Below, piece after piece: positions 28,626 to 35,723 of a stretch of DNA of 64,000 nt (its first letter is position 1; each line of letters opens with the position of its first letter). Origin of the DNA: JADCGM01 sp943370355 (GTDB lineage Bacteria > Pseudomonadota > Alphaproteobacteria > Sphingomonadales > Sphingomonadaceae); NCBI GenBank assembly GCA_943370355.1, contig CALRQP020000014.1, positions 19,398 to 83,397 on the forward strand, read 5' to 3'. The notes beneath the pieces were generated by a model. It saw nothing but the letters and a program-made list of their open reading frames with translations. It was not told where the DNA came from and ran no database searches. Both the position numbers and the translations under genes were made by a program.

Positions 28626-31394
28626 CTAGAACTTCACCGAAGCGCGCGCGTAGAGGAAGCGCCCGTTGAAGCCGAACGGCGAGAAGCCCGAATAGGGGAG
28701 GTAGTACTGGTTGACCGGATATTGGCCGCCGATCGCAGTCGGACGGTTCCCGAACGGCGAGCGGTCCGGATAGACGTCGAACAGGTTGTTCGCGCCGATC
28801 GCCAGGCCGAGCCGCTTGTCGAACAGGTCGTAGCGCAGCTCGAGATCGGTGATCCACTTCGCGCCGAGCTGGATGTCGTCCGGCCCGAGCAGCGTCAGGC
28901 TGGTCGGATCGGCGATCGGCGAGGCAGCACCCGGCGAGACGACTTTACCGTAGCGCGTGGAGCGTGCGGTCAGGCCGAAGTCGCCGACCTTGCCATCGGC
29001 TGACAGCACCACCTTCGATGACGGCTGGCCGTCTGTGAAGCGAATGCCCTCGACGCGGCCGAACAGCACGAGGCCAGGGATCGTCGCGAGCGGGCCAAGT
29101 GCATTCAGCCGCTTGTCGATCTTCTGGTTGTTGTGGTTGTAGGCGGCGGTCAGCGTCCAGGTGCCCAGATTGTCGAGCGGCAGGCGGTAGCTCGCCACGG
29201 CGTCGACGCCCTCGGTCGTCGTGTCGAGACCGTTGATGAAGAATCGTGCTGCGCCGACCGACTGGAAGCCGTTTGCATCGAGCAGTGCCTTCACCGCCGT
29301 GTTCTGCGCGGACGTACCCGCACCGGCCGCGCCGAGATTCTCGGTCAGCACGACGCGGTTCTTGATCTTGATATGGTAGTAATCCACCGTGAAGGTCAGG
29401 CCCGAAATCGGATTGGCCGTGCCGCCGATCGAATAGTTGGTCGACTTCTCAGGCTTCAGATCCTTCGACCCCAGCGCCCTCGCCACCGGTGAGTTCACCG
29501 CCAGCGTCGAGATGTCGACAGGCAGGCCGTTGATGAAGTTGGTCGAGGTCGTCGTGAAATATTGCTGGTGCAGCGACGGGGCGCGGAAGCCGTTCGACAC
29601 CGAGCCGCGTAGCGCATAGCCCTCGACGGGTTCGTAGCGCAGCGCCAGCTTGCCGTTGAACGTGTCACCGAAGTCAGAGAAATGCTCGTAGCGGGCGGCG
29701 ACCGTCGCGGTGAAGCCCTGAACCGGATCGGCGTCGAGTTCGACATAGCCGGCATAGCTGTGCCGGTTGACGTCGGTCGCGCTGTTGGCCGGGATGCCCG
29801 GGAAGCCCTGTGCGCCGGCTGCGGCAGCGCGGCCGGGGAAGGAGCAGACGCTGGTGCCGGCATTGAACACGCCGCCCTGCGCTGTGCAATTCACAGCGGT
29901 CGTGTTTGTGATAGCAGCCCGGAACAGCGGGCCGGTCGTATAGGATTGCAGGTCGCCCGGGACGATCTTGAAATCCTCGGAGCGGAACTCGCCGCCGATC
30001 GCGACCGACAGCGGCTTGGCGAAACCGACATCATATTCGTGCGTCAAATCGACATTCTCGACGATCTGGCCGAAGCGCAGGCCGCCGGCGTCGAAAGTCC
30101 GCTGGCTCGCCGTGCCGTAAGAGGTGTTGAGACTGTTGCGGACGGTATAGTCGAAGCTGTTGTGGCCATAGCCGACCGAGAAATCGAGATCCCATCCGGC
30201 GATGACCGTCTTCATGCCGCCGGTGATCGAATAGTCCTTCAGATCGGTATCGATGAACGGCAGGAAGCCATCCGGCGTCAGCGGCGTGAAGTTCGCGGCA
30301 TTCGGGGTCGTCGCCGGCGTGATCGTCGAAAAATCGCGGTTCGCAGCAGCGCTCTGCTGGCGGTAGTTCGCCGCGCTCAAGCCGTTGCGCTTGCCGTAGG
30401 ATGCAAAGGCATAAAAATCGATCGTGTCGGTGATCGGCGCGCCGGTGTTGACGAAGAAATTATAGTCTTCGGTCTTCGCGTCGCCGAATTTGAACTCGAG
30501 CCGGTTGAAGGTGAGTTCGCGCGTGTCGAACAGCGGCGGCGCGGGCCGGTTATAGTTCGGCCGCAGGTCGTAGCCGGCGCGGTTGGTCGCGTTGCGGTCG
30601 CGATATTCGGCGGTGACGTTGAAATAGCCATCCTTGCCGAGCGGCAGGCCGATGTTGGTCGCAAGCGTGTAGGTCGCACCGTCATGCGCCTTGCGCTCGC
30701 CGCTGGTGTTCGCAGCCAGAACGCGGCTGTCGGTTGGGTCGGCAACGGGTTGGCCGGCTGACGACTGCAGGCCGGTGACGTTGGCGACGCCGTCGAGCGT
30801 CGTTTCATATTTGCCATAGGTCGCGGTCGCGGTGCCGCCGCTGCTGGCCTTCTTGAGCTGGATATTGATGACACCGGCGATGGCGTCCGATCCATATTGC
30901 GACGAAGCGCCGTCGCGCAGCACTTCGATACGCTCGATCGCGAGGCCTGGGATCAGGTTGAGATCGACGGCTGCCGAGCCACGGCCGACGGTGCCGTTGA
31001 TGTTGAGCAGCGCCGACACATGCCGCCGCTTGCCGTTCACGAGCACCAGCGTCTGGTCCGGTGCAAGGCCGCGCAGCGACGCCGGGCGCAGCACGTCGGT
31101 GCCGTCGGCGATCGAGGGCTGCGGGAAGTTGAAGCTCGGCACCAGCGAGTTCAGGATCTTGTTGGTCTCGGTGAGGCCTGTGTTGGTCAGCGCCTCCGAC
31201 GAGATGACGTCGACCGGGACCGGGCTGTCGGCAACGGTGCGGTCGGTGCGGCGCGTGCCGGTGACGATGATCGTCTCGCTCGAATCGGCTTCTTCCGCTG
31301 CTGCGGTCTGCGTTGGCGGAGTTTGCGCATGGACTGGCGTCATGACGCCGGCCGCAATCGAGGCAAGCAGAATGGATTTGCTGATTCGAGTCAT
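28626..31394 (-). CDS. TonB-dependent receptor
   Basis: A 922-residue outer membrane receptor. A signal peptide (SILLASIAAGVMTPVHAQ) and a short Ala/Glu linker precede the TonB box-like ETIIVTGTRR. The plug domain (about 55-165) has SLRGLAPDQTLVLVNGKRR and IEVLRDGASSQYGSDAIAG. The 22-strand barrel ends in the aromatic-terminated motif YARASVKF. ATG 31394 is chosen because GGGGGGA precedes it and it opens the signal peptide. The substrate is unknown; the neighbouring secreted lyase-like gene hints at oligosaccharides. It differs clearly from the two receptors at 35.7-41.5 kb. Confidence 0.93.
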   Translation of the reverse strand: MTRISKSILLASIAAGVMTPVHAQTPPTQTAAAEEADSSETIIVTGTRRTDRTVADSPVPVDVISSEALTNTGLTETNKILNSLVPSFNFPQPSIADGTDVLRPASLRGLAPDQTLVLVNGKRRHVSALLNINGTVGRGSAAVDLNLIPGLAIERIEVLRDGASSQYGSDAIAGVINIQLKKASSGGTATATYGKYETTLDGVANVTGLQSSAGQPVADPTDSRVLAANTSGERKAHDGATYTLATNIGLPLGKDGYFNVTAEYRDRNATNRAGYDLRPNYNRPAPPLFDTRELTFNRLEFKFGDAKTEDYNFFVNTGAPITDTIDFYAFASYGKRNGLSAANYRQQSAAANRDFSTITPATTPNAANFTPLTPDGFLPFIDTDLKDYSITGGMKTVIAGWDLDFSVGYGHNSFDYTVRNSLNTSYGTASQRTFDAGGLRFGQIVENVDLTHEYDVGFAKPLSVAIGGEFRSEDFKIVPGDLQSYTTGPLFRAAITNTTAVNCTAQGGVFNAGTSVCSFPGRAAAAGAQGFPGIPANSATDVNRHSYAGYVELDADPVQGFTATVAARYEHFSDFGDTFNGKLALRYEPVEGYALRGSVSNGFRAPSLHQQYFTTTSTNFINGLPVDISTLAVNSPVARALGSKDLKPEKSTNYSIGGTANPISGLTFTVDYYHIKIKNRVVLTENLGAAGAGTSAQNTAVKALLDANGFQSVGAARFFINGLDTTTEGVDAVASYRLPLDNLGTWTLTAAYNHNNQKIDKRLNALGPLATIPGLVLFGRVEGIRFTDGQPSSKVVLSADGKVGDFGLTARSTRYGKVVSPGAASPIADPTSLTLLGPDDIQLGAKWITDLELRYDLFDKRLGLAIGANNLFDVYPDRSPFGNRPTAIGGQYPVNQYYLPYSGFSPFGFNGRFLYARASVKF

Positions 31395-31549
31395 GGAACG
31401 ATCCCCCCAAGGACGGCGCAACTTGCTATGCGCTCGCGTTGTAGGCCGCACTAAGGAGCGAAAATCGTTCCGGAATCAATCGATCACACCACGGTTCGAT
31501 GTAAGTTTGCCGCAACTGTTGCATCGGTGTGACAGCACTCCGGCAAGCG

Positions 31550-31578
31550 TTGACAAGGCGGGGGGCATCTTCTAGGCA
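31550..31578 (+). promoter_or_regulatory. Candidate promoter of rplU-rpmA
   Basis: A consensus -35 hexamer TTGACA (31550-31555) is followed after 17 bases by TAGGCA (31573-31578), a weak -10. It sits about 80 bases upstream of the rplU ATG in the divergent gap with the TonB receptor gene. The -35 match and spacing support it; the -10 is poor. Confidence 0.4.
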
Positions 31579-31658
31579 CCCCGTTCCCGCACGATCGGCG
31601 CAGGTTAGCGCCTGTCCGGACGTGCCCGTTGGTATTCAGAATTAAGGTTCAAACGGCC

Positions 31659-32129
31659 ATGTTCGCGATCGTGCGCACGGGCGGCAAGCAATATCGCGTC
31701 GCCGCAGACCAGAAGATTATCGTCGACCGGATGCCCGGTGAGGCGGGCGACAGCGTTTCGCTGAGCGATGTGCTGCTGCTGAGCGATGGCTCCGCCGTCG
31801 CCGGCCAGAGCGTCGCGGCCGAGATCGTTGCCCAGATCAAGGGCGACAAGATCATCGTCTTCAAGAAGAAGCGCCGGCACAATTATCGCCGCAAGAACGG
31901 CCATCGCCAGCTGCTCACGCTGCTGAAGATCACGGCTGTTGGCGGCGAAGCGCCGAAGGCGAAGAAGGCTGCGGCTCCCAAGGAAGAGGCGGCTCCTGCC
32001 GTCGAAGCTGCGCCGGCTGCAAAGCCCGCCAAGAAAGCTGCTGCGCCGAAGGCTGAAGCCGTTGCCGAGGCAGCCCCCAAGAAGACCGCCAAGCCGAAGG
32101 CCGCGAAAGCGGCTCCGGCTGCAGAGTAA
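31659..32129 (+). CDS. rplU: 50S ribosomal protein L21 with long Ala/Lys-rich C-terminal extension
   Basis: A 156-residue protein. Residues 1-100 are a standard L21: MFAIVRTGGKQYRVA, FKKKRRHNYRRKNGHRQ. The family is usually about 100-105 residues. The remainder is a low-complexity Ala/Lys/Pro/Glu tail (KKAAAPKEEA-type repeats) common in some alphaproteobacteria. ATG 31659 is the family start. It precedes rpmA by 13 bases and the two share the terminator at 32478-32509. Confidence 0.96.
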   Translation: MFAIVRTGGKQYRVAADQKIIVDRMPGEAGDSVSLSDVLLLSDGSAVAGQSVAAEIVAQIKGDKIIVFKKKRRHNYRRKNGHRQLLTLLKITAVGGEAPKAKKAAAPKEEAAPAVEAAPAAKPAKKAAAPKAEAVAEAAPKKTAKPKAAKAAPAAE

Positions 32130-32142
32130 GGAGTAGCCAGCC

Positions 32143-32412
32143 ATGGCACATAAGAAGGCAGGCGGCTCGTCCCGCAACGGTCGCGACTCGGCAGGCCGTC
32201 GTCTCGGCGTCAAGAAGTCGGGCGGCCAGGAAGTCGTTGGCGGCAACATCATCATCCGTCAGCGCGGCACCCGCGTCTATCCGGGCCGCAATGTCGGCCT
32301 CGGCAAGGACCACACCCTGTTCGCGACCGCGGCTGGCCGCGTCGTATTCCACGACGGCAAGCTCGGCCGCAAATATGTCAGCGTCGACGCGATTGCGATG
32401 GCAGCCGAATAA
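32143..32412 (+). CDS. rpmA: 50S ribosomal protein L27
   Basis: An 89-residue protein beginning MAHKKAGGSSRNGRDSAGRR, the diagnostic L27 N-terminus that reaches the peptidyl transferase centre. It also has NIIIRQRGTRVYPGRNVG. No cleavable N-terminal extension (as found in Firmicutes) is present. AAGGAG lies upstream. It is the second gene of the rplU-rpmA operon. Confidence 0.98.
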   Translation: MAHKKAGGSSRNGRDSAGRRLGVKKSGGQEVVGGNIIIRQRGTRVYPGRNVGLGKDHTLFATAAGRVVFHDGKLGRKYVSVDAIAMAAE

Positions 32413-32477
32413 GGTCAGGCGACGCCTCAGAAGGTCGCCGGAGACGGCGACCCCCGATGAAGTGTCCAGGTACACGG

Positions 32478-32509
32478 AGAGGGAGATGGGTCGCCATCTC
32501 CCTCTTTTC
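32478..32509 (+). terminator. Intrinsic terminator of rplU-rpmA
   Basis: A perfect 12-base-pair stem, AGAGGGAGATGG (32478-32489) with CCATCTCCCTCT (32494-32505), has tetraloop GTCG and is followed by TTTCGTTT. A weaker hairpin, GGTCGCC/GGCGACC, lies at 32433-32452 just after the stop. Confidence 0.9.
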
Positions 32510-32600
32510 GTTTCTCCCCTCCGACGTTGCGTGTGCAGGTCATCAAAGCGCAACGCCCTGCGGCCATAGGCCGTGCGGGGCAGCGTAAGGGAGAGCGAAG

Positions 32601-33152
32601 ATGTTCATTCGCACGAGCCGTCTGTTCCTGCGCCCGGCCTGGTCCGAGGACGCTCCCGCCGTGCATGCGGCGCTGAGCGATTGGGACATCGTGCGCAATC
32701 TCGCACGAGTGCCCTGGCCCTATACTATGGCTGATGCCGAACAGTTCTGCGCCGGCCGCCCGCTGTCGCGTGGCGAAGCCGCGCTGCTGATCTGGAAGCG
32801 CACCGACGGCGTGCCCTCGCTCGTCGGCGGCATTGGCATCCACGACACGCCACTCGGTCCCGACCTCGGCTACTGGATCGCTAGGCCGCACTGGCGGCGC
32901 GGCTATGCGCTGGAGGCCGCGCAAGCGGTGCTCGGTCTCGCCTTCGACGGTTTTCGACTTCCGGCGCTCAATGCCGGTCACTTCACCGACAATCCGGTCT
33001 CGGGCAAGCTGCTTGAGCGATTGGGCTTCGTGCCCACGGGCGACGTGATTCCTTATGCCTGCGCCGCCAGGGGATGCGACCTGCCCTCCGTGGAATATCT
33101 GCTGACACGCGATGCGTGGCTGCGCGGCTCGGGGTTTGCGCTCGCGGCCTGA
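32601..33152 (+). CDS. GNAT family N-acetyltransferase (RimJ/RimL type)
   Basis: A 183-residue protein. The opening FIRTSRLFLRPAWSEDAPAV, the central DLGYWIARPHWRRGYALEAA acetyl-CoA-binding motif and the NPVSGKLLERLGFVPTG segment are typical of RimJ/RimL-like acetyltransferases. The substrate may be a protein N-terminus or a small amine and cannot be told. It stands alone between the rpmA terminator and the convergent methyltransferase. Confidence 0.88.
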   Translation: MFIRTSRLFLRPAWSEDAPAVHAALSDWDIVRNLARVPWPYTMADAEQFCAGRPLSRGEAALLIWKRTDGVPSLVGGIGIHDTPLGPDLGYWIARPHWRRGYALEAAQAVLGLAFDGFRLPALNAGHFTDNPVSGKLLERLGFVPTGDVIPYACAARGCDLPSVEYLLTRDAWLRGSGFALAA

Positions 33153-33155
33153 GCC

Positions 33156-33767
33156 TTAGACGATCCCGGGAATCAGCCGCCAGCGTGTGCGCTGCCGGTA
33201 CGCTGCATAGACGGGGTCGTCGGTCAGCAACCGTTCCTCCGCCGCAATGCGCCCCCCAAGTGCGGTCCAGACGACCGCATAGAGAAGTGCATTCCACCAG
33301 TTCGGCAGGAGGAGCAGCGTGCCGACATGCGTCACGAGATAGCCGGCATAGATGGGATGCCTGACAAGGCGGTATAGCCCGCCCGTCTGGACCCCCCGAT
33401 TCGCCGCAACGAGCCCGAAACTGCGGCCCAAACTGAATTTCGCGGCAACCGCAACCGCTGTCCCGGCCAACACAAGTGCAAGCCCGGTGTTGGGGGCGAG
33501 CGCCACGGCCTCGGGCGACAGCAGTAACCCCGCAAGCGTCCCAACCAATGCCCAAATCCAGTCGCCGACACGCAGGCTGATATCGCCCGTCGAGCGACGC
33601 ACCAGCAGCAGCACCAGAATCGTACCGTCCGCAATGAGCACGGCGAAAACGCGGGGGTCGGTGGTGCCGGCCAGGATCGCCAAAACGAAGCGCTGGCAGA
33701 AAAAGCCGTAGAAAATGATCGCGAGCAGCTGCTCGATCTCGTCCGCAAGCTTGGCACTTATTCGCAT
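33156..33767 (-). CDS. ICMT/PEMT-like membrane methyltransferase
   Basis: A 203-residue membrane protein with about five hydrophobic segments. The C-terminal SAM-binding signature of the isoprenylcysteine carboxyl methyltransferase family is clear: GLYRLVRHPIYAGYLVTH, then EERLLTDDPVYAAYRQRTRW. Bacterial members methylate unknown lipids or proteins. ATG 33767 is preferred over an upstream in-frame start because AAGGGGG precedes it closely. Confidence 0.82.
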   Translation of the reverse strand: MRISAKLADEIEQLLAIIFYGFFCQRFVLAILAGTTDPRVFAVLIADGTILVLLLVRRSTGDISLRVGDWIWALVGTLAGLLLSPEAVALAPNTGLALVLAGTAVAVAAKFSLGRSFGLVAANRGVQTGGLYRLVRHPIYAGYLVTHVGTLLLLPNWWNALLYAVVWTALGGRIAAEERLLTDDPVYAAYRQRTRWRLIPGIV

Positions 33768-33862
33768 TCTGCCCCCTTGAGCAGATTGCATAAGCCGGGG
33801 GAAGGCCGGTGCGGTCAAGTCCGGCAGGATCGCGTCCATAGGGCGCGATCCTGCCTGCGAAC

Positions 33863-34633
33863 TCAGCCGGCCGCATTAGGCCGTGCGGCCGCAACTTCCT
33901 TCATGAACTGCCAGACCTTCATCGAGAAGGGCGGCTTCATTTCGGTCTGCCACTCGCCCATATTGTCATACAGCTTGGACGCGCCGGACATCATCTCGGA
34001 CGTGGCGACCTTGGTGAACGGCTCGAGCAGCTTGTTCCATTCGTCCGCGAAGGCGCGGGCCTGCTCCGAGGCCGGGTCCATCGGCATCGCCGCCTCGATA
34101 CGCTCGCCGAGCGCGACCCAGCTCGCCATATAGGCCTGCTGGTCGAAGTCGCCCGGGGGCGGCATCTTGCTCGCCCACCGGGCCTGTTCTTCGGGCGTGT
34201 AGTAGCGATTGGCGACTTTGGTCCAGGCTTCGGTATCGGCCATGACTTGTTCTCCTTGTTTGATGAGGGTGCAAAATGTGTCGATGTCGATCGCCCGGCC
34301 GGCATCGAGGCGGGCCCGTGCGGATTTGAGACTGGCGACCGCCTCGTCGACGCGGTCGCGTTCGACCTCCAGCGCCTCCAGCTGCGCGTCGATGAGTCGC
34401 CCGAGATCGAGCGGGTGATCGCCGAGCATCGTGCCGATCTGCGCGAGGCTGAACCCGGCGCGTTTGAGTGCGGAGACCTGGTGCAACCGCGCGACTTCGG
34501 ACGGGCCGTAGCAGCGCAGGCCAGATGCCGTCCGTTGGGCAACGACGAGCCCGCGCGCGTCATAGAAACGCAGCGTGCGGCTGCTGAGCCCGGTCCGGCG
34601 GCAGAGCTCGGTGATGGAAAGTGTCTTCGTCAT
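33863..34633 (-). CDS. MerR family regulator with TipAS antibiotic-recognition domain
   Basis: A 256-residue protein. The N-terminal MerR winged helix (about 5-75: ITELCRRTGLSSRTLRFYDA, LKRAGFSLAQIGTML) is followed by a coiled-coil dimerisation helix. The C-terminal TipAS domain (about 135-250: RYYTPEEQARWASKM, ALGERIEAAMPMDP) binds thiopeptides and other hydrophobic ligands in TipA and relatives. A palindromic MerR-type operator lies 16 bases upstream at 34650-34664, indicating autoregulation. Confidence 0.88.
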   Translation of the reverse strand: MTKTLSITELCRRTGLSSRTLRFYDARGLVVAQRTASGLRCYGPSEVARLHQVSALKRAGFSLAQIGTMLGDHPLDLGRLIDAQLEALEVERDRVDEAVASLKSARARLDAGRAIDIDTFCTLIKQGEQVMADTEAWTKVANRYYTPEEQARWASKMPPPGDFDQQAYMASWVALGERIEAAMPMDPASEQARAFADEWNKLLEPFTKVATSEMMSGASKLYDNMGEWQTEMKPPFSMKVWQFMKEVAAARPNAAG

Positions 34634-34649
34634 GCCCGAGTCGTAGCGC

Positions 34650-34664
34650 TTGACGTTAGGTCAA
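34650..34664. promoter_or_regulatory. MerR-type operator in the merR-argB gap
   Basis: TTGAC-GTTAG-GTCAA is an inverted repeat of two 5-base arms around a 5-base centre, the usual shape of MerR-family operators. Read forward, TTGACG is followed 19 bases later by GAAAAT, matching the stretched spacing of MerR-controlled promoters, here pointing towards argB. Read in reverse it lies just ahead of the merR start. Confidence 0.55.
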
Positions 34665-34730
34665 CTGCAAGCCGGAAAATCATCGGCGGCGGGCTGCGGT
34701 CATTTCTTGTCGCCGCAATCCGCCGCCGCT

Positions 34731-35636
34731 ATGGCGACGGCCATGGATCACGCCCCCGCCCCTGAGATGCTCGCCAAGGTCGAAACGCTCGTCGAGGCAC
34801 TGCCTTACCTGCAGCAATATGCCGGCAAGACCTTCGTCGTGAAATATGGCGGGCACGCGATGGGCGATCCGGCGCTCGCCCAGGATTTTGCCGAGGATAT
34901 CGTGCTGCTGAAGGCGGTCGGTATCAATCCGGTCGTCGTGCACGGTGGCGGGCCGCAGATCGGCTCGATGCTCAGCCGGCTTGGTATCAAGTCGGAATTC
35001 GTCGACGGGCTGCGGGTCACCGATGCCGCAACTGCCGAGGTTGCCGAGATGGTGCTGGGTGCGATCAACAAGGAGCTGGTCGGCTGGATCAACCGTGCCG
35101 GCGGCACGGCGGTCGGCCTCAGCGGCAAGGACGCGCATCTGGTTACGGCCCGCAAGGTCGAGCGCACGGTGCGCGATCCGGGCAGCATGATCGAACAGGC
35201 GATCGACCTTGGTTTTGTCGGGGAACCGCAGGCGATCGACCGGCGCATCCTCGACGTCCTGACCGCGCAGAATGTGATCCCCGTCATCGCCCCGGTCGCC
35301 ACGGACGGGGAGGGGCATACCTACAATGTCAACGCCGACACGATGGCAGGCGCGATTGCCGCTGCTGTCGGCGCCGCGCGGCTGTTCCTGCTGACCGACG
35401 TTGCGGGTGTGCTCGACAAAGAGGGTGGACTGCTGACGGATCTCAAAGCGCCACGGATTCGCGAACTGATCGCCGACGGTACGATCAGTGGCGGCATGAT
35501 CCCGAAAATCGAAACCTGCATGAGCGCAGTCGGAGCGGGTGTGGACGCCGCTGTCATTCTCGACGGGCGTATCGGCCATTCGATGCTGCTGGAAATCTTC
35601 ACTCGGCGCGGTGCGGGCACGCTGGTGCGCCGCTAA
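34731..35636 (+). CDS. argB: Acetylglutamate kinase
   Basis: A 301-residue enzyme of arginine biosynthesis, phosphorylating N-acetylglutamate. Signatures are KTFVVKYGGHAMGD, GINPVVVHGGGPQIG, YNVNADTMAGAIAAAVGA, LLTDVAGVLDKEG and GGMIPKIETCMSAVGAGVDA. ATG 34731 (MATAMDHAP) or ATG 34743 fits family starts; the frame runs open further upstream but that part shows no homology. It shares the upstream gap with merR and ends at a bidirectional terminator. Confidence 0.96.
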   Translation: MATAMDHAPAPEMLAKVETLVEALPYLQQYAGKTFVVKYGGHAMGDPALAQDFAEDIVLLKAVGINPVVVHGGGPQIGSMLSRLGIKSEFVDGLRVTDAATAEVAEMVLGAINKELVGWINRAGGTAVGLSGKDAHLVTARKVERTVRDPGSMIEQAIDLGFVGEPQAIDRRILDVLTAQNVIPVIAPVATDGEGHTYNVNADTMAGAIAAAVGAARLFLLTDVAGVLDKEGGLLTDLKAPRIRELIADGTISGGMIPKIETCMSAVGAGVDAAVILDGRIGHSMLLEIFTRRGAGTLVRR

Positions 35637-35676
35637 GGCGGCGGTCCGCTACCGCGCGTCGTTAGCTCAAACGAAA

Positions 35677-35704
35677 AAAGGGTCCGCACGTTGGCGGACC
35701 CTTT
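35677..35704. terminator. Bidirectional terminator between argB and a TonB receptor gene
   Basis: AAAGGGTCCGC (35677-35687) pairs with GCGGACCCTTT (35694-35704) around loop ACGTTG. On the forward strand TTT ends the stem; on the reverse strand a run of six T follows (AAAAAA at 35674-35679). It serves two convergent genes. Confidence 0.9.
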
Positions 35705-35723
35705 CCTCCCCCTGACTCTGCGG

